NCBI RefSeq assembly: GCF_009805705.1
Contig: NZ_VSMB01000008.1
Span: 142,755-206,754 of the forward strand
Origin: Ruania rhizosphaerae
GTDB taxonomy: Bacteria > Actinomycetota > Actinomycetes > Actinomycetales > Beutenbergiaceae
DNA length: 64,000 bases
Direction: 5' to 3'
Shown: in pieces, positions 36,922 to 45,823 of the stretch
Layout of the letters: the number at the start of each line of letters is the position of its first letter
Position numbering within the stretch: the first letter of the stretch is position 1
Notes under the pieces: generated by a model
Databases searched by the model: none
Told to the model about the DNA's origin: nothing
What the model saw: only the letters and a program-made list of their open reading frames with translations
Program-made: the position numbers and the translations under genes

Positions 36922-38219
36922 CACCCGTCGAGGAGCCCGCCCAGGGTGGTGCCCGGAGAACCGCACCCGGCGGCGGCGCGCGGGTCTCGTTGCTGGGCCG
37001 GGCATTCCGTGAGACCGGCTACCTGCTGCTAAGTCTGCCGCTCGCGATCGCCGGGTTCGTGGTCTTCGTGGCCGGAGTCTCGGTCGGCGCCGGGCTGTTG
37101 GTGACACTCCTCGGACTTCCCGTCCTGGCTGTGACGCTGACGGCGAGTCATGGTCTGGGGAACCTCGACCGGCGCCGGCTCGCCGCGATTGGCTACCCGG
37201 TACCCCTCACGCGCCCGTACCGCACATCGGAACGGGGGGTGCGCCGCATCCTGGCGCGGCTCGCCCACGGTCAGAGCTGGTTGGACCTGCTGTACGGTCT
37301 GTTGCGCTTCCCGGTCTCGATCGCCACTTTCGTGATCGCGGTGGTCTGGTGGATCGGCGGCGCTGGGTCGGTGCTCTACATCGTCTGGGAGCGCTTCCTG
37401 CCCGAGAATGACAGCGGCCTGGCCGACCTGCTCGGATACCCGGGCCGTGCGGCCGACATCGCGCTGACCACGGTGCTGGGTCTGCTGCTGCTCGTCAGCG
37501 CACCCTGGGTGGTCCGCGGGCTGGTGGCCGTACACCGCGGCCTGGCCCGGATCACCCTCGGTGGAACCTCCACGACGGCACTGCGTGAGCAGATCCAGTC
37601 CCTCACCCAGTCTCGGGCAGCCGCCGTGGATGCCGAGGCGGACACTCTGCGACGGATCGAGCGAGACATCCATGACGGACCGCAGCAGCGGTTGGTACGG
37701 ATGAGTATGGACTTGCGGGCGGCTCAACGGCGCCTCGGACAGGATGACGCCGACGCCGCAGGCACTCTGATCGGTGAGGCGATCGAGCAGGTCCAGTCGA
37801 GCCTGGAGGAGTTGCGTGCACTTTCCCGCGGGATCGCACCGCCGGTGCTCGCCGACCGTGGGCTACGAGCTGCGATCGCGGCGGTTGCGGGCCGCTCACC
37901 TATTCCCGTGGAGCTGGATGTGTCTCTCACCGCGGACCAGCGGCTCGCGGCCGCCCGGGAGTCAGCCGCCTACTTCGTCGTGACCGAGGCGCTCGCGAAC
38001 GCCGCCAAGCATTCCGGTGCCGGGCTCGTCCGCGTGTCCGTTTCCCTCACCGACGACGACACGCTCGTCGTGCGCATCAGCGACGACGGTGTGGGCGGGG
38101 CTCACGTGGGCAAGGGACACGGGCTGGCTGGGCTCACTGACCGGCTCGCTGGGATCGATGGGACCTTGCAGGTGATCAGTCCTGAGGACGGCGGCACCCA
38201 GGTGGTAGCCACCATATGA
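36918..38219 (+). CDS. Sensor histidine kinase with 'putative sensor' domain
   Basis: A 433-aa NarL/LuxR-partner kinase. Residues 20-200 are the membrane-embedded putative sensor domain common in actinobacteria (FRETGYLLLSLPLAIAGFV, ASHGLGNLDRRRLA, GYPVPLTRPYR). The HisKA_3 box is RIERDIHDGPQQRLVRMSMDL with the phospho-His. The ATPase has NAAKHSGAG, ISDDGVGG and GHGLAGLTDRL. Start ATG 36918 overlaps the acyltransferase stop. Its likely partner is the LuxR regulator 91 bp downstream. Confidence 0.92.
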   Translation: MTPVEEPAQGGARRTAPGGGARVSLLGRAFRETGYLLLSLPLAIAGFVVFVAGVSVGAGLLVTLLGLPVLAVTLTASHGLGNLDRRRLAAIGYPVPLTRPYRTSERGVRRILARLAHGQSWLDLLYGLLRFPVSIATFVIAVVWWIGGAGSVLYIVWERFLPENDSGLADLLGYPGRAADIALTTVLGLLLLVSAPWVVRGLVAVHRGLARITLGGTSTTALREQIQSLTQSRAAAVDAEADTLRRIERDIHDGPQQRLVRMSMDLRAAQRRLGQDDADAAGTLIGEAIEQVQSSLEELRALSRGIAPPVLADRGLRAAIAAVAGRSPIPVELDVSLTADQRLAAARESAAYFVVTEALANAAKHSGAGLVRVSVSLTDDDTLVVRISDDGVGGAHVGKGHGLAGLTDRLAGIDGTLQVISPEDGGTQVVATI

Positions 38220-38298
38220 CCGGGTGATTGCCGGTACTCGGCCACCCGGGGCCTGTGCCCATCCACCATCTCCATGTCTCCATGGACCGGGCGCGGAC

Positions 38299-38304
38299 TA
38301 CGAT
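38299..38304 (+). promoter_or_regulatory. -10 box of the response regulator gene (leaderless)
   Basis: TACGAT, 6 nt before ATG 38311. It gives the regulator a promoter of its own within the kinase-regulator pair. Confidence 0.5.
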
Positions 38305-38310
38305 CACAGG

Positions 38311-38982
38311 ATGCGTGTCGCTCTGGCCGAGGATTCGGTGCTGCTGCGGGAGGGGCTGGTCCGGTTGCTGCGAGAGGCCGGCTGCGAAGTCGTCGCCGCG
38401 GTCGGAGACGGTGATCAACTCGTGCAGGTCGTCCGCGAGCTCCAGCCGGATGTGGCGATCCTTGACGTCCGCATGCCTCCTTCGTTCACCGATGAGGGCC
38501 TGCGCGCCGCCCTCGTCGTCCGCGCTGAGAATCCGGGCAGCGCGGTGCTGGTCCTGTCCCAATACGTGGAGGAGTCCTACGCCGACGATCTGCTGGCGAC
38601 CGGTGGCGGGGTGGGGTACCTGCTCAAGGACCGCGTGGCCGATCTCGCGGAGCTGACCGATGCGCTCCAGCGGGTGGCCGCCGGTGGCACGGTGCTCGAT
38701 CCGACCGTGGTCGCACAACTCTTCGCCTCTCGCCGAGCGATCGGAGTGCACCGGCTCTCACCACGAGAGCGGGAGGTGCTCGCGCTGATGGCGGAAGGGC
38801 GGACCAACACGGCCATTGCACGCACGCTGGTGGTGACCGCGAAAGCCGTGGAGAAGCACGTCTCCTCGATCTTTGACAAGCTCGCCCTCCCGCCGTCCAC
38901 GGACGACCACCGGCGGGTTCTGGCAGTGCTGGCCTGGCTGCGGGATCCGAGCCCGGATCATCCGTCGGTCACAGGCGCGTGA
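38311..38982 (+). CDS. LuxR/NarL-type response regulator
   Basis: A 223-aa regulator. The receiver domain has the acidic pair in LAEDSVLLREGL, the phospho-Asp in AILDVRMPP and the Lys in YLLKDRVADL. The C-terminal LuxR helix-turn-helix is LSPREREVLALMAEGRTNTAIARTL with VEKHVSSIFDKL. It should be phosphorylated by the kinase just upstream. Targets are unknown. Its 3' end overlaps the convergent dedA remnant by 14 bp. Confidence 0.93.
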   Translation: MRVALAEDSVLLREGLVRLLREAGCEVVAAVGDGDQLVQVVRELQPDVAILDVRMPPSFTDEGLRAALVVRAENPGSAVLVLSQYVEESYADDLLATGGGVGYLLKDRVADLAELTDALQRVAAGGTVLDPTVVAQLFASRRAIGVHRLSPREREVLALMAEGRTNTAIARTLVVTAKAVEKHVSSIFDKLALPPSTDDHRRVLAVLAWLRDPSPDHPSVTGA

Positions 38983-39591
38983 CGGTAGTGTTCCGGTGCC
39001 GGCGCCGGAACACGATCGTGACCACCACGGCTGCCAGTGCCACCACACTCACTGCGATCCATCCAGCCGTACCCAAGGTGCCTGCCATCTCCGGTAACGC
39101 GGTGCGGGCGGATGCGCCTGCTCCCACCAGAGCGTGGACCAGCTCGCCGCCCCGAGCATCGAGCCGGTGACGAAGCCGCGGTAGCCCAGGCCTGCCGCGC
39201 CTGCGACCGCAGGGACCACGGTGCGCACCCCTGGCAGCAACCGGGACGCCGCCACCGCCCACAGGCCGTGGCGACCGATCATTCGTGCCCCAGCGTCCCA
39301 GCGGTGCACGCCCACCCGGCGCACCAGTGCGCTCTCCCGTAGCCCCGGGCCGAGCCGACGGCCGATCAGGTAGCCGACATGGTCGCCCAGACTTGCCCCG
39401 ACGGCCACCACGCCCAGGGCCCAGGCCACGTCGGCCGGTGTGGTCGTCGCCGCTCCCAGGGTGAGCACCGCCGTCTCCCCGGGGAAGGCGAGCCCGACGC
39501 CGAGGGCGGACTCGACGAATGCGAACACCCCGCCCATCAGCAGCAGCAGCGGGCCGAACTGATCGGCGAGTCCGGTGAGAAAGGCGTCCAT
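38969..39591 (-). pseudogene. DedA-family membrane protein, frameshifted
   Basis: A DedA/SNARE-associated (VTT) membrane protein split over two frames. The first frame runs from MDAFLTGLADQFGPLLLLMG through FAFVESALGVGLAFPGE, LIGRRLGPGLRES and SRLLPGVRTVVPAVAGAAGL to GSMLGAASWSTLW. The expected continuation, LVGAGASARTALPE and the last membrane helix TAGWIAVSVVALAAVVVTIV, is in another frame ending at 38969. The switch is at about 39121-39132 (GGTGGG region), a net loss of one base. It may be a real pseudogene, a sequencing error or a -1 slip. An upstream ATG at 39627 is an alternative start. Confidence 0.75.
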
Positions 39592-39720
39592 GTCTCCAGC
39601 CAACCCGTCGCCGGGGTACCGGTACATCGGGGACCACCCCGATCCGACCCGGAACCGCGAGGGCCGAGGTGTCAGGGTGCCGAGGACCGGTGCTCAGCTG
39701 CCAGTCGCACCAGGAAGGCC

Positions 39721-40494
39721 TCAGGTCGCTGGACGCACCCCATGTCGCAGCAGCCACGCCAACCAGTGCGCGGTCCAGTCGGCCACGGCGCCCTGCTCAT
39801 CGAGCGCGAGACCGACGCCGTGTACGCCACTGGGGTAGATGTGCCCCTCCACCTCCACGCGCGCCGCTCGCCAGGCGGAGATGGCCGCCAGCGTGTTCTC
39901 CACCGGGACGGATGCGTCGTCGGCGGTGTGCCACACGAAGGCGGGGGGAGTTCTGGCATCCACCCGGTTCTCGATGCTGAGTGCGAACGCCAGCGCTTCC
40001 GTGTGATCCTCGCCCAGCAGGTTGCGCCGCGATCCCACGTGGGCTCGGTTGACCAATGAGAAGACCGGGTAGGACAGCGTCACGAGGTCCGGGCGAGCCA
40101 GCCCAGTGGCCGGCACATTCTCCTGCGCGGCTAGCGTCGCGAGTTCGTCCACCGTGGCGGTGGCGGCCGTGCCGGCCAGATGCCCGCCGGCAGAGGACCC
40201 CGCGAGCACGAGGGGGCCGGTTACCTCTCCGTGCACCCCTGCGCGCAGGTCGGCCAGCCCGAGGAGCACCTGCTCCAGGGCTTCGGGGTAGCGGGCCGGG
40301 GCCACCGGGTAGTCGAGGTGACCGGCGGCGATTCCCTGCTCGGTGAGCCAGGTCGCGGTGCCGGGACCCTCGTGGTCGGACCGGTGGGCGTACCCGCCGC
40401 CGGCGAGCGTCAGCACGAAGCCTCGTGCTCCGGCTTTCAGCAGGCGCGGGGTGTCGGGTGCGAGCAGCAACGGTGCTCGTGACGTCGTCGGCAT
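39721..40494 (-). CDS. Alpha/beta hydrolase (acetyl-esterase-like)
   Basis: A 257-aa serine hydrolase of the BD-FAE/esterase-lipase group. The oxyanion loop is LTLAGGGYAHRSDHEG, the nucleophile elbow is LAGSSAGGHLAG, a catalytic Asp is likely in WHTADDASVPVEN, and His in PSGVHGVGLA. Substrate unknown. ATG 40494 is fixed by TACGCT 7 nt upstream; codons further up are not conserved-looking. It is divergent from the ceramidase-like gene. There is no signal peptide. Confidence 0.88.
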   Translation of the reverse strand: MPTTSRAPLLLAPDTPRLLKAGARGFVLTLAGGGYAHRSDHEGPGTATWLTEQGIAAGHLDYPVAPARYPEALEQVLLGLADLRAGVHGEVTGPLVLAGSSAGGHLAGTAATATVDELATLAAQENVPATGLARPDLVTLSYPVFSLVNRAHVGSRRNLLGEDHTEALAFALSIENRVDARTPPAFVWHTADDASVPVENTLAAISAWRAARVEVEGHIYPSGVHGVGLALDEQGAVADWTAHWLAWLLRHGVRPAT

Positions 40495-40501
40495 GCGCGG
40501 C

Positions 40502-40507
40502 AGCGTA
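40502..40507 (-). promoter_or_regulatory. -10 box of the alpha/beta hydrolase gene (leaderless)
   Basis: TACGCT on the minus strand, 7 nt before ATG 40494. Three copies of GGTGGGAGC at 10-bp spacing (40545-40573) lie on the other side of this intergenic region and may be an operator. Confidence 0.45.
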
Positions 40508-40565
40508 TCCTCACCCCACCCGGACCCGTCGCGGGGTTCCGACAGGTGGGAGCTGGTGGGAGCCG

Positions 40566-41876
40566 GTGGGAGCACTGAGGACGGTAGCTGTGGGTGCGGC
40601 CCGGCGTCACGTGGACGTCCCCGCGGGGACGGTGATGTCCGGCTACGCCGGGCGGGCCGGACCGAGCACCGGGGTCCTGCAGCCGACGTCCGTGCGCGCC
40701 CTGGTCGCGGGTGACGTGGCCGTGCTCTCGCTGGACGTGTGCGCCGTGCACCCGCGCACCACCGCGGCGATCGAGGTGGCGGTACGAACGAAGGTGGCCG
40801 GCGTGGGCACGTGTGTCGTCACTGCCACCCACACTCACGCCGGCCCGTGCGTCGCGTTCGGCCGGGTCGGAGGTCATGACGCTGCGGTGCACGAGGCACT
40901 CGTGACCGCGGCCGCCGAGACGGTCCGGGAGGCCGCCTCCTCGCGGACGCCGTGTGAGGTGGTCGTGGCCCGTGCTCACGGGGCCGGTGTGGCGCGCAAC
41001 CGGCGCCACGTCGGCCGCGTGATCGACCCACCTGTGACCCGCCTGACATTCCGGGCTCACGACCGGGTGGTCGCCGATGTGGTGAGCTACCCGTGCCATC
41101 CCGTGGTGCTGGACGCCTCGAACCGGCTCATCGCTGCCGACTACCCCGGAGCCCTGCGGGACGCGGTCGAGCAGGCGCATCCCGGCAGCGTGTGCCTCTT
41201 CCTCACCGGCGCGGCCGGCGACGTCAACACCGGGGACCCGGCCGAGGCCTCCTATGCCGAGTCGGGTCCGGGGGTTCGCACGCCCGCTGAGGCCGACCGG
41301 ATCGGCCGCCACCTGGCCTCCCTGGCGCTGGCGGCCACGGAGCAATTGTTGACCACCGACGGCGTCCGGTGCGTGCGCAGATCTGTGCGACTTCCGTTCG
41401 TCCGCCCAGACCACAGTGAGCGTGAGGTACAGGTGCATAGCTGGCGTGCCCGGCAGCGCACGGCCGACGCCGGTCTGGCCCGGGTGCTGCAGGCGTGGAT
41501 CGACTGGGCCGGAACCAGCATCCCCGACGATCCGGCACCCTGGGAGGGGCACGTCACCGCCGTCGATCTGGGGGTGATCGCGGTGTTCCTCCCGGGCGAA
41601 CCGTTCCTGCAGACGGCTGAGGAGATCGAGCGAACCGTCACCGAGGCTGTGGGGCGGCCAGTACTCGTGGTCGGGTACGCCGACGACGTCCCGGGTTACC
41701 TGCCGCCGTCACAGGAGTACGCCCACGGTGGCTACGAGGTGCTCGACGCCCACCGCTACTACGGCATGCCGGCACCGTTCGCGCCGGGGTGCGCCGAACG
41801 TGTCGCCGAGGCGGCGATCGCGACTGTCGCTGCCCTCGCAGCGCCGCCGACCTCCGGGCTCGAGGTCACCCATTGA
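40566..41876 (+). CDS. Neutral/alkaline ceramidase-like N-terminal domain protein
   Basis: A protein of about 436 aa resembling the N-terminal domain of neutral ceramidases. The marks are VGAARRHVDVPAGTVMSGYAGR, the His-rich metal motif VVTATHTHAGPCVAFG, SYPCHPVVLDASNRLIAADYPG, LFLTGAAGDVNTG and IAVFLPGEPFLQTAEEIE with VGYADDVPGYLPPSQEYAHGGYE. This domain occurs in many bacterial proteins that do not cut ceramide, so the reaction is open. It has no signal peptide. The start is uncertain: GTG 40566 and GTG 40590 both fit, and neither has a clear -10 box. Confidence 0.85.
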   Translation: MGALRTVAVGAARRHVDVPAGTVMSGYAGRAGPSTGVLQPTSVRALVAGDVAVLSLDVCAVHPRTTAAIEVAVRTKVAGVGTCVVTATHTHAGPCVAFGRVGGHDAAVHEALVTAAAETVREAASSRTPCEVVVARAHGAGVARNRRHVGRVIDPPVTRLTFRAHDRVVADVVSYPCHPVVLDASNRLIAADYPGALRDAVEQAHPGSVCLFLTGAAGDVNTGDPAEASYAESGPGVRTPAEADRIGRHLASLALAATEQLLTTDGVRCVRRSVRLPFVRPDHSEREVQVHSWRARQRTADAGLARVLQAWIDWAGTSIPDDPAPWEGHVTAVDLGVIAVFLPGEPFLQTAEEIERTVTEAVGRPVLVVGYADDVPGYLPPSQEYAHGGYEVLDAHRYYGMPAPFAPGCAERVAEAAIATVAALAAPPTSGLEVTH

Positions 41877-42037
41877 CCCGGGAGACGTCAGAGGGTCGCG
41901 TGGCCGGGTGCACTCGCGACTGCCCTGTTGACCACGTGCTCACCAGGACGTCACCTGCTCTCTCCTTGGCGTTTGCCTGCGCCCGTGAGGATGCACGGAT
42001 GCCGACACCGCGTCGGACTGAGTGACGAAGGGATGTC

Positions 42038-45000
42038 ATGCTCCGCCCACCTGGGAGATTCCTCCGAGCAGCGCTCGCCACCACGGCGCTCGCAGCGCTC
42101 GCGATGGCGCCAACGCTCGCCGCCACGGCGAGTCCCGTACCCATGCGGTTCGACATCGAACCGGGCTCCGACGTGCTGATCAGCGAAGTGGCCAACGGTG
42201 GTGCTGGAGCATCGTCGCAATCCAACCGCGACTCCGCGAAGAACTTCATCGAGATCACCAACTACGGAGCTGCTCCGGTAGACATCTCCGGGTGGCGGAT
42301 CTTCCGGTGCGGACAGACCGGGGGCGGGTACGGGCCGCAGGCGGTGGTTGGGGACGGCACGGTGCTGCAGCCGGGGGAGCAGTACACCGCGGCGCGGGAG
42401 GGCTCGGGGTACGCCGCAGACGCGTACTACGGCACCAGCCTGCACAGCTTCGGGTTCGGTGCGTTCATCGAGGACGCCGACGGGCAGCGCCTCGACGCGA
42501 TCGGGTTCTACCACGAGGACATCGCCACCGACTGCGACAACCAGGGCCAGTGGCTTCAGCGCGGTCTCCAGCACCGCTTGGACGAGTCCCACCAGCGGGT
42601 CGCCAACACCGGCGACATCGAGGCGGACTGGGTGGTCGCCCCCCGGACGGTGGGGGCTGCGAACGTCTCCGCTCACGACGTCGCCCGGGTGGACAACGGA
42701 CTGCGCTTCTCGGAGTTCACCAATGGCTCGGTGGGCGGTAGCGCGGACCAGTACATCGAGATCACGAACTATGGGCAGGCCGCGGTCGACATGAGCGGCT
42801 ACCAACTCTTCCGTTGTGGCGGGAACGGGACGCAATACCTGCAAGTCGGTGCGCTACCGACCGGTTCAATCCTCGACCCGGGGGAGAGCTACCTCGCGGC
42901 ACGCTCCGGCGGGGCGTACGCCACCGAGGCCGACGTCACCTACGGCACGTCGATGCACTGGCTCGACTTCGGCGTCATGCTCCTCACTGGGAGCGACGAG
43001 ATCGTCGACAGCGTGGGCGTCTACGACAACCGCAACAGCCCGTGCACCAGCGGTGAGCCGGTTCGCGAGAAGCTCAACCACTTCGACTCCACGTCGTATC
43101 AGCGGGTGCAAGACACCGGGAACAACATCGATGACTTCGTCGTCACTCCGACCCGCACGCCTGGTTCGCACGACCCGGCCACTGACTACGCTCCGGCTCC
43201 GGAGTTCACCGGCTTCCAGAGCATGCGGATCAGCGAGGTCGTCGGGGCGGGCCCGGCCGGTGGCAACGACGAGTTCTTCGAGCTCGGCAACTATGGCGAT
43301 GAGCCGGTGAACCTGGCGGGATGGTCGGCCTACCGGTGCTACGGGACGGGCCAGCCCGGAACCGGCAGTTCGGTCCAGATCGCCGACCTGGGCGACGTCA
43401 CCGTCGCTCCCGGGCACACCTATCTCGGCGTGCCCGCCGCGGCGCCGGACGCACTCCTGGCGCTCGCGGACGGGACCTACGCCACCGGCTTGAACGGGGG
43501 CGGCGGTTATGGGATCTACATCACCGACGCCGATGGACGGCTCGTGGACACCTTCGCCACCTACGACGTCAACGTGAACGCATACACCCCCTGCCGGCTG
43601 GGTGAGGAGGCACGCAACTGGACGAAGTTCGACGAGGGGGAGAGCTACACCCGAGCCCAGTTCACCGGCGACAACGAGCGGGACTTCGTGGTGACCGCCG
43701 AGCGCACCCCGGGCGTGCTCGCTGACGCCGAGTACGTCGACCCGACCGTCCCGCTGCCCGGCGAGCTCGACCCGGTGACGGTGGAGACCACGCACGTACC
43801 CGGTACCCCGCAGGTGGCCGCCGTGGGTGAGCGCACTTTCAGCCTGACCACCGAGCACCAGAACGTCACCGGTCTCGAACTCGAGGCACGCTCGGCGGTC
43901 GTGCTCGACTCCGACGTCGTGGTCCGCGAGGGTGTGAGTGCCGAGGCTGTCCCCGCCGCGCTCGCCGTGCCCGGGGAGAGCATCGTCGAAACGGCCGATG
44001 ACGTGGCCGGATCGGTCCAGGGCTACCCGTTCCAGCGCTTTGAGATCACCACCGACGAGCCCGTGGAGTTCGTCTGGACCGGTAGCGCCGCGCCGCGCAA
44101 CGAGCTGCAGTTGCTGCACTGGACCGGTAGCGGCTGGGAGCAGATCGATGCCGCCGTGCCGTCGGCGGATGGTGACATCGCCCTGATGGCGCAGGTCTCC
44201 GCCCGTGAGGGCGAGGCCGTGGCTGACCTGATGGTCATCGACGGGCCACGAACATCCGGTGGTCTGCACGAAGAGGTGGGCGTGCACGACCAGGCGTTCG
44301 CCGATCCCGGCAGCTACGACCTGGCGATCAACCACATGACCGACACCCAGTTTCTGGCCGAGGGCTTCCAGGATGTCTTCCGCCAGATGACCAGCTGGGT
44401 GGTGGCCAACGCCGACGACCGCAAGATCGGGTACAACACGCTCACCGGAGACATCATTCAGAACTGGATGAACGGGAACCATTCCCCCGAACGCGCCGAC
44501 CGGGAGTTCCAGGCTGCGCAGGACATCATGAGCCTGCTGAACGACGCGCAGGTCCCCAACGGTGTGCTGCCCGGCAACCACGACAACATGTGGGGTCACA
44601 ACAACGACCGGTACAACGAGTACTTCCCGGTCGAGATGTACCAGGACCAGCCGTGGTACGGGCAGGCCTGGGCGCCCGGGGACAACTCCGCGCACACCGA
44701 CTACTTCTCCGCCGACGGCGTCGACTTCCTCGCCATCAGCCTGCCCTACCGCCCCTCGGACGAGCAGCTCGCCTGGGCGTCCGAGCAGGCGCAGGCTCAC
44801 CCGACGCACAACGTGGTCCTCGCCGTGCACTCCTACCTGCACACCTCCGGCGAGCGCGACGATATCGACCGCCGCTACACCGCGACCGGTGCGGACGTGT
44901 GGGAGCAGGTCGTGGCGCCGAACGAGAACGTCTTCCTGGTGCTCGGGGGTCACTACCACGGGGTCTCCACCTCCTACGCTGACCCGGTGACGGGTGAGCA

Positions 45001-45781
45001 GACGGATGCGACGGTCGTGGGCCAGGACGCCCTCGCGGTGAGCAACGTCGGTGAGTCAGGTCGCACGGTGATCGAGATGCTGGCCGACTACCAGGGCTAC
45101 CGCTCGACCAAGGCTGCTGATCCGACCGTCACCCGCGATGACCTCCTGGACCGGGATACCGGCTTCCAGCGGCTCCTCCAGCTGGATCTGGACGCGGGGC
45201 TGATGGCGATCAACGCCTACTCACCGACGCTGGACACGTTCGAGGCCTGGGCCTACGACGAGCCGGCGTTCCGCGGCAGCGATGCTCGCTACGACGCCAC
45301 CGACGAGGAGTTCGTCGTGGCGGTCGACCTGATCCGCAGCACCACGCTCGCCTCCGCCGGATGGGCCGTCACCGAGCCGTCGACCCAGGTCACCACAGTG
45401 GACGTGGCTCCGGGTGAGGCGGTCGACGTCTCGTTCGAGAGCAGTTCTGAGGACCTGCTGTGGTACGGCCGCGTCGTGGACGGGTACGGCCAGAGCGTCT
45501 CCTCGGCGCCGCAGCTGCTCGCAGCGGACATCACTGACCCTACTGATCCATCGGATCCGACGGATCCGACGGATCCGACGGACCCGACGGACCCGACGGG
45601 TGACCCCGGTGATGGCTCCGACCCCGGCAACCCGGACCAGGGCTCCGGCGGGGTGGATGCAGACCGTCCCGGCCTGCCGATCACCGGAGCGGGGGTCGCC
45701 GGTGCGGCACTGATCGCGGCGGTGCTCCTGACGGTCGGCTTGGTGCTCCGGCGCCGGTCGGCGGCGGCGACCCGTCTGTAG
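42038..45781 (+). CDS. Cell-wall-anchored lamin-tail/metallophosphoesterase protein
   Basis: A 1247-aa surface protein. A Sec signal peptide (residues 1-32) is followed by three lamin-tail-type (LTD) beta-sandwich repeats at about 45-200, 215-370 and 385-560 (LISEVANGGAG, RFSEFTNGSVGGSADQYIEI, RISEVVGAGPAGGNDEFFEL). A linker region precedes a calcineurin-like phosphoesterase at about 760-1010 (INHMTDTQFL, NTLTGDIIQNWM, GVLPGNHDNMWG, LVLGGHYHG). Then come a Thr-Asp-Pro repeat, a sortase motif LPITG at 1213-1217, a membrane helix and an RRRS tail. It probably dephosphorylates or cuts an extracellular phosphodiester. GAAGGGA precedes the ATG. Confidence 0.92.
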   Translation: MLRPPGRFLRAALATTALAALAMAPTLAATASPVPMRFDIEPGSDVLISEVANGGAGASSQSNRDSAKNFIEITNYGAAPVDISGWRIFRCGQTGGGYGPQAVVGDGTVLQPGEQYTAAREGSGYAADAYYGTSLHSFGFGAFIEDADGQRLDAIGFYHEDIATDCDNQGQWLQRGLQHRLDESHQRVANTGDIEADWVVAPRTVGAANVSAHDVARVDNGLRFSEFTNGSVGGSADQYIEITNYGQAAVDMSGYQLFRCGGNGTQYLQVGALPTGSILDPGESYLAARSGGAYATEADVTYGTSMHWLDFGVMLLTGSDEIVDSVGVYDNRNSPCTSGEPVREKLNHFDSTSYQRVQDTGNNIDDFVVTPTRTPGSHDPATDYAPAPEFTGFQSMRISEVVGAGPAGGNDEFFELGNYGDEPVNLAGWSAYRCYGTGQPGTGSSVQIADLGDVTVAPGHTYLGVPAAAPDALLALADGTYATGLNGGGGYGIYITDADGRLVDTFATYDVNVNAYTPCRLGEEARNWTKFDEGESYTRAQFTGDNERDFVVTAERTPGVLADAEYVDPTVPLPGELDPVTVETTHVPGTPQVAAVGERTFSLTTEHQNVTGLELEARSAVVLDSDVVVREGVSAEAVPAALAVPGESIVETADDVAGSVQGYPFQRFEITTDEPVEFVWTGSAAPRNELQLLHWTGSGWEQIDAAVPSADGDIALMAQVSAREGEAVADLMVIDGPRTSGGLHEEVGVHDQAFADPGSYDLAINHMTDTQFLAEGFQDVFRQMTSWVVANADDRKIGYNTLTGDIIQNWMNGNHSPERADREFQAAQDIMSLLNDAQVPNGVLPGNHDNMWGHNNDRYNEYFPVEMYQDQPWYGQAWAPGDNSAHTDYFSADGVDFLAISLPYRPSDEQLAWASEQAQAHPTHNVVLAVHSYLHTSGERDDIDRRYTATGADVWEQVVAPNENVFLVLGGHYHGVSTSYADPVTGEQTDATVVGQDALAVSNVGESGRTVIEMLADYQGYRSTKAADPTVTRDDLLDRDTGFQRLLQLDLDAGLMAINAYSPTLDTFEAWAYDEPAFRGSDARYDATDEEFVVAVDLIRSTTLASAGWAVTEPSTQVTTVDVAPGEAVDVSFESSSEDLLWYGRVVDGYGQSVSSAPQLLAADITDPTDPSDPTDPTDPTDPTDPTGDPGDGSDPGNPDQGSGGVDADRPGLPITGAGVAGAALIAAVLLTVGLVLRRRSAAATRL
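45533..45595 (+). repeat. 9-bp tandem repeat coding Thr-Asp-Pro
   Basis: Seven 9-bp units (core acggatccg/acggacccg) coding TDP repeats. It is the wall-spanning stalk before the LPITG anchor. Confidence 0.9.
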
Positions 45782-45791
45782 CACTGTGAGC

Positions 45792-45823
45792 GGGGCGTCC
45801 TGGAGCTCACTCCAGGACGCCCC
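45792..45823. terminator. Bidirectional terminator
   Basis: Perfect 13-bp stem GGGGCGTCCTGGA / TCCAGGACGCCCC, loop GCTCAC, between convergent genes. It overlaps the last codons of the sulfatase gene, whose C-terminal residues it therefore also encodes. Confidence 0.85.

Noticed and set aside
39628..39757. Longer start for the dedA reading frames
   Set aside because: The upstream extension in the second frame is non-conserved, low-complexity sequence; DedA homology starts at MDAFLTG.
42866..44959. 697-aa open frame antisense to the LTD-phosphoesterase gene
   Set aside because: Shadow of a clearly conserved gene; His/Val/Gly-rich with no recognisable fold.
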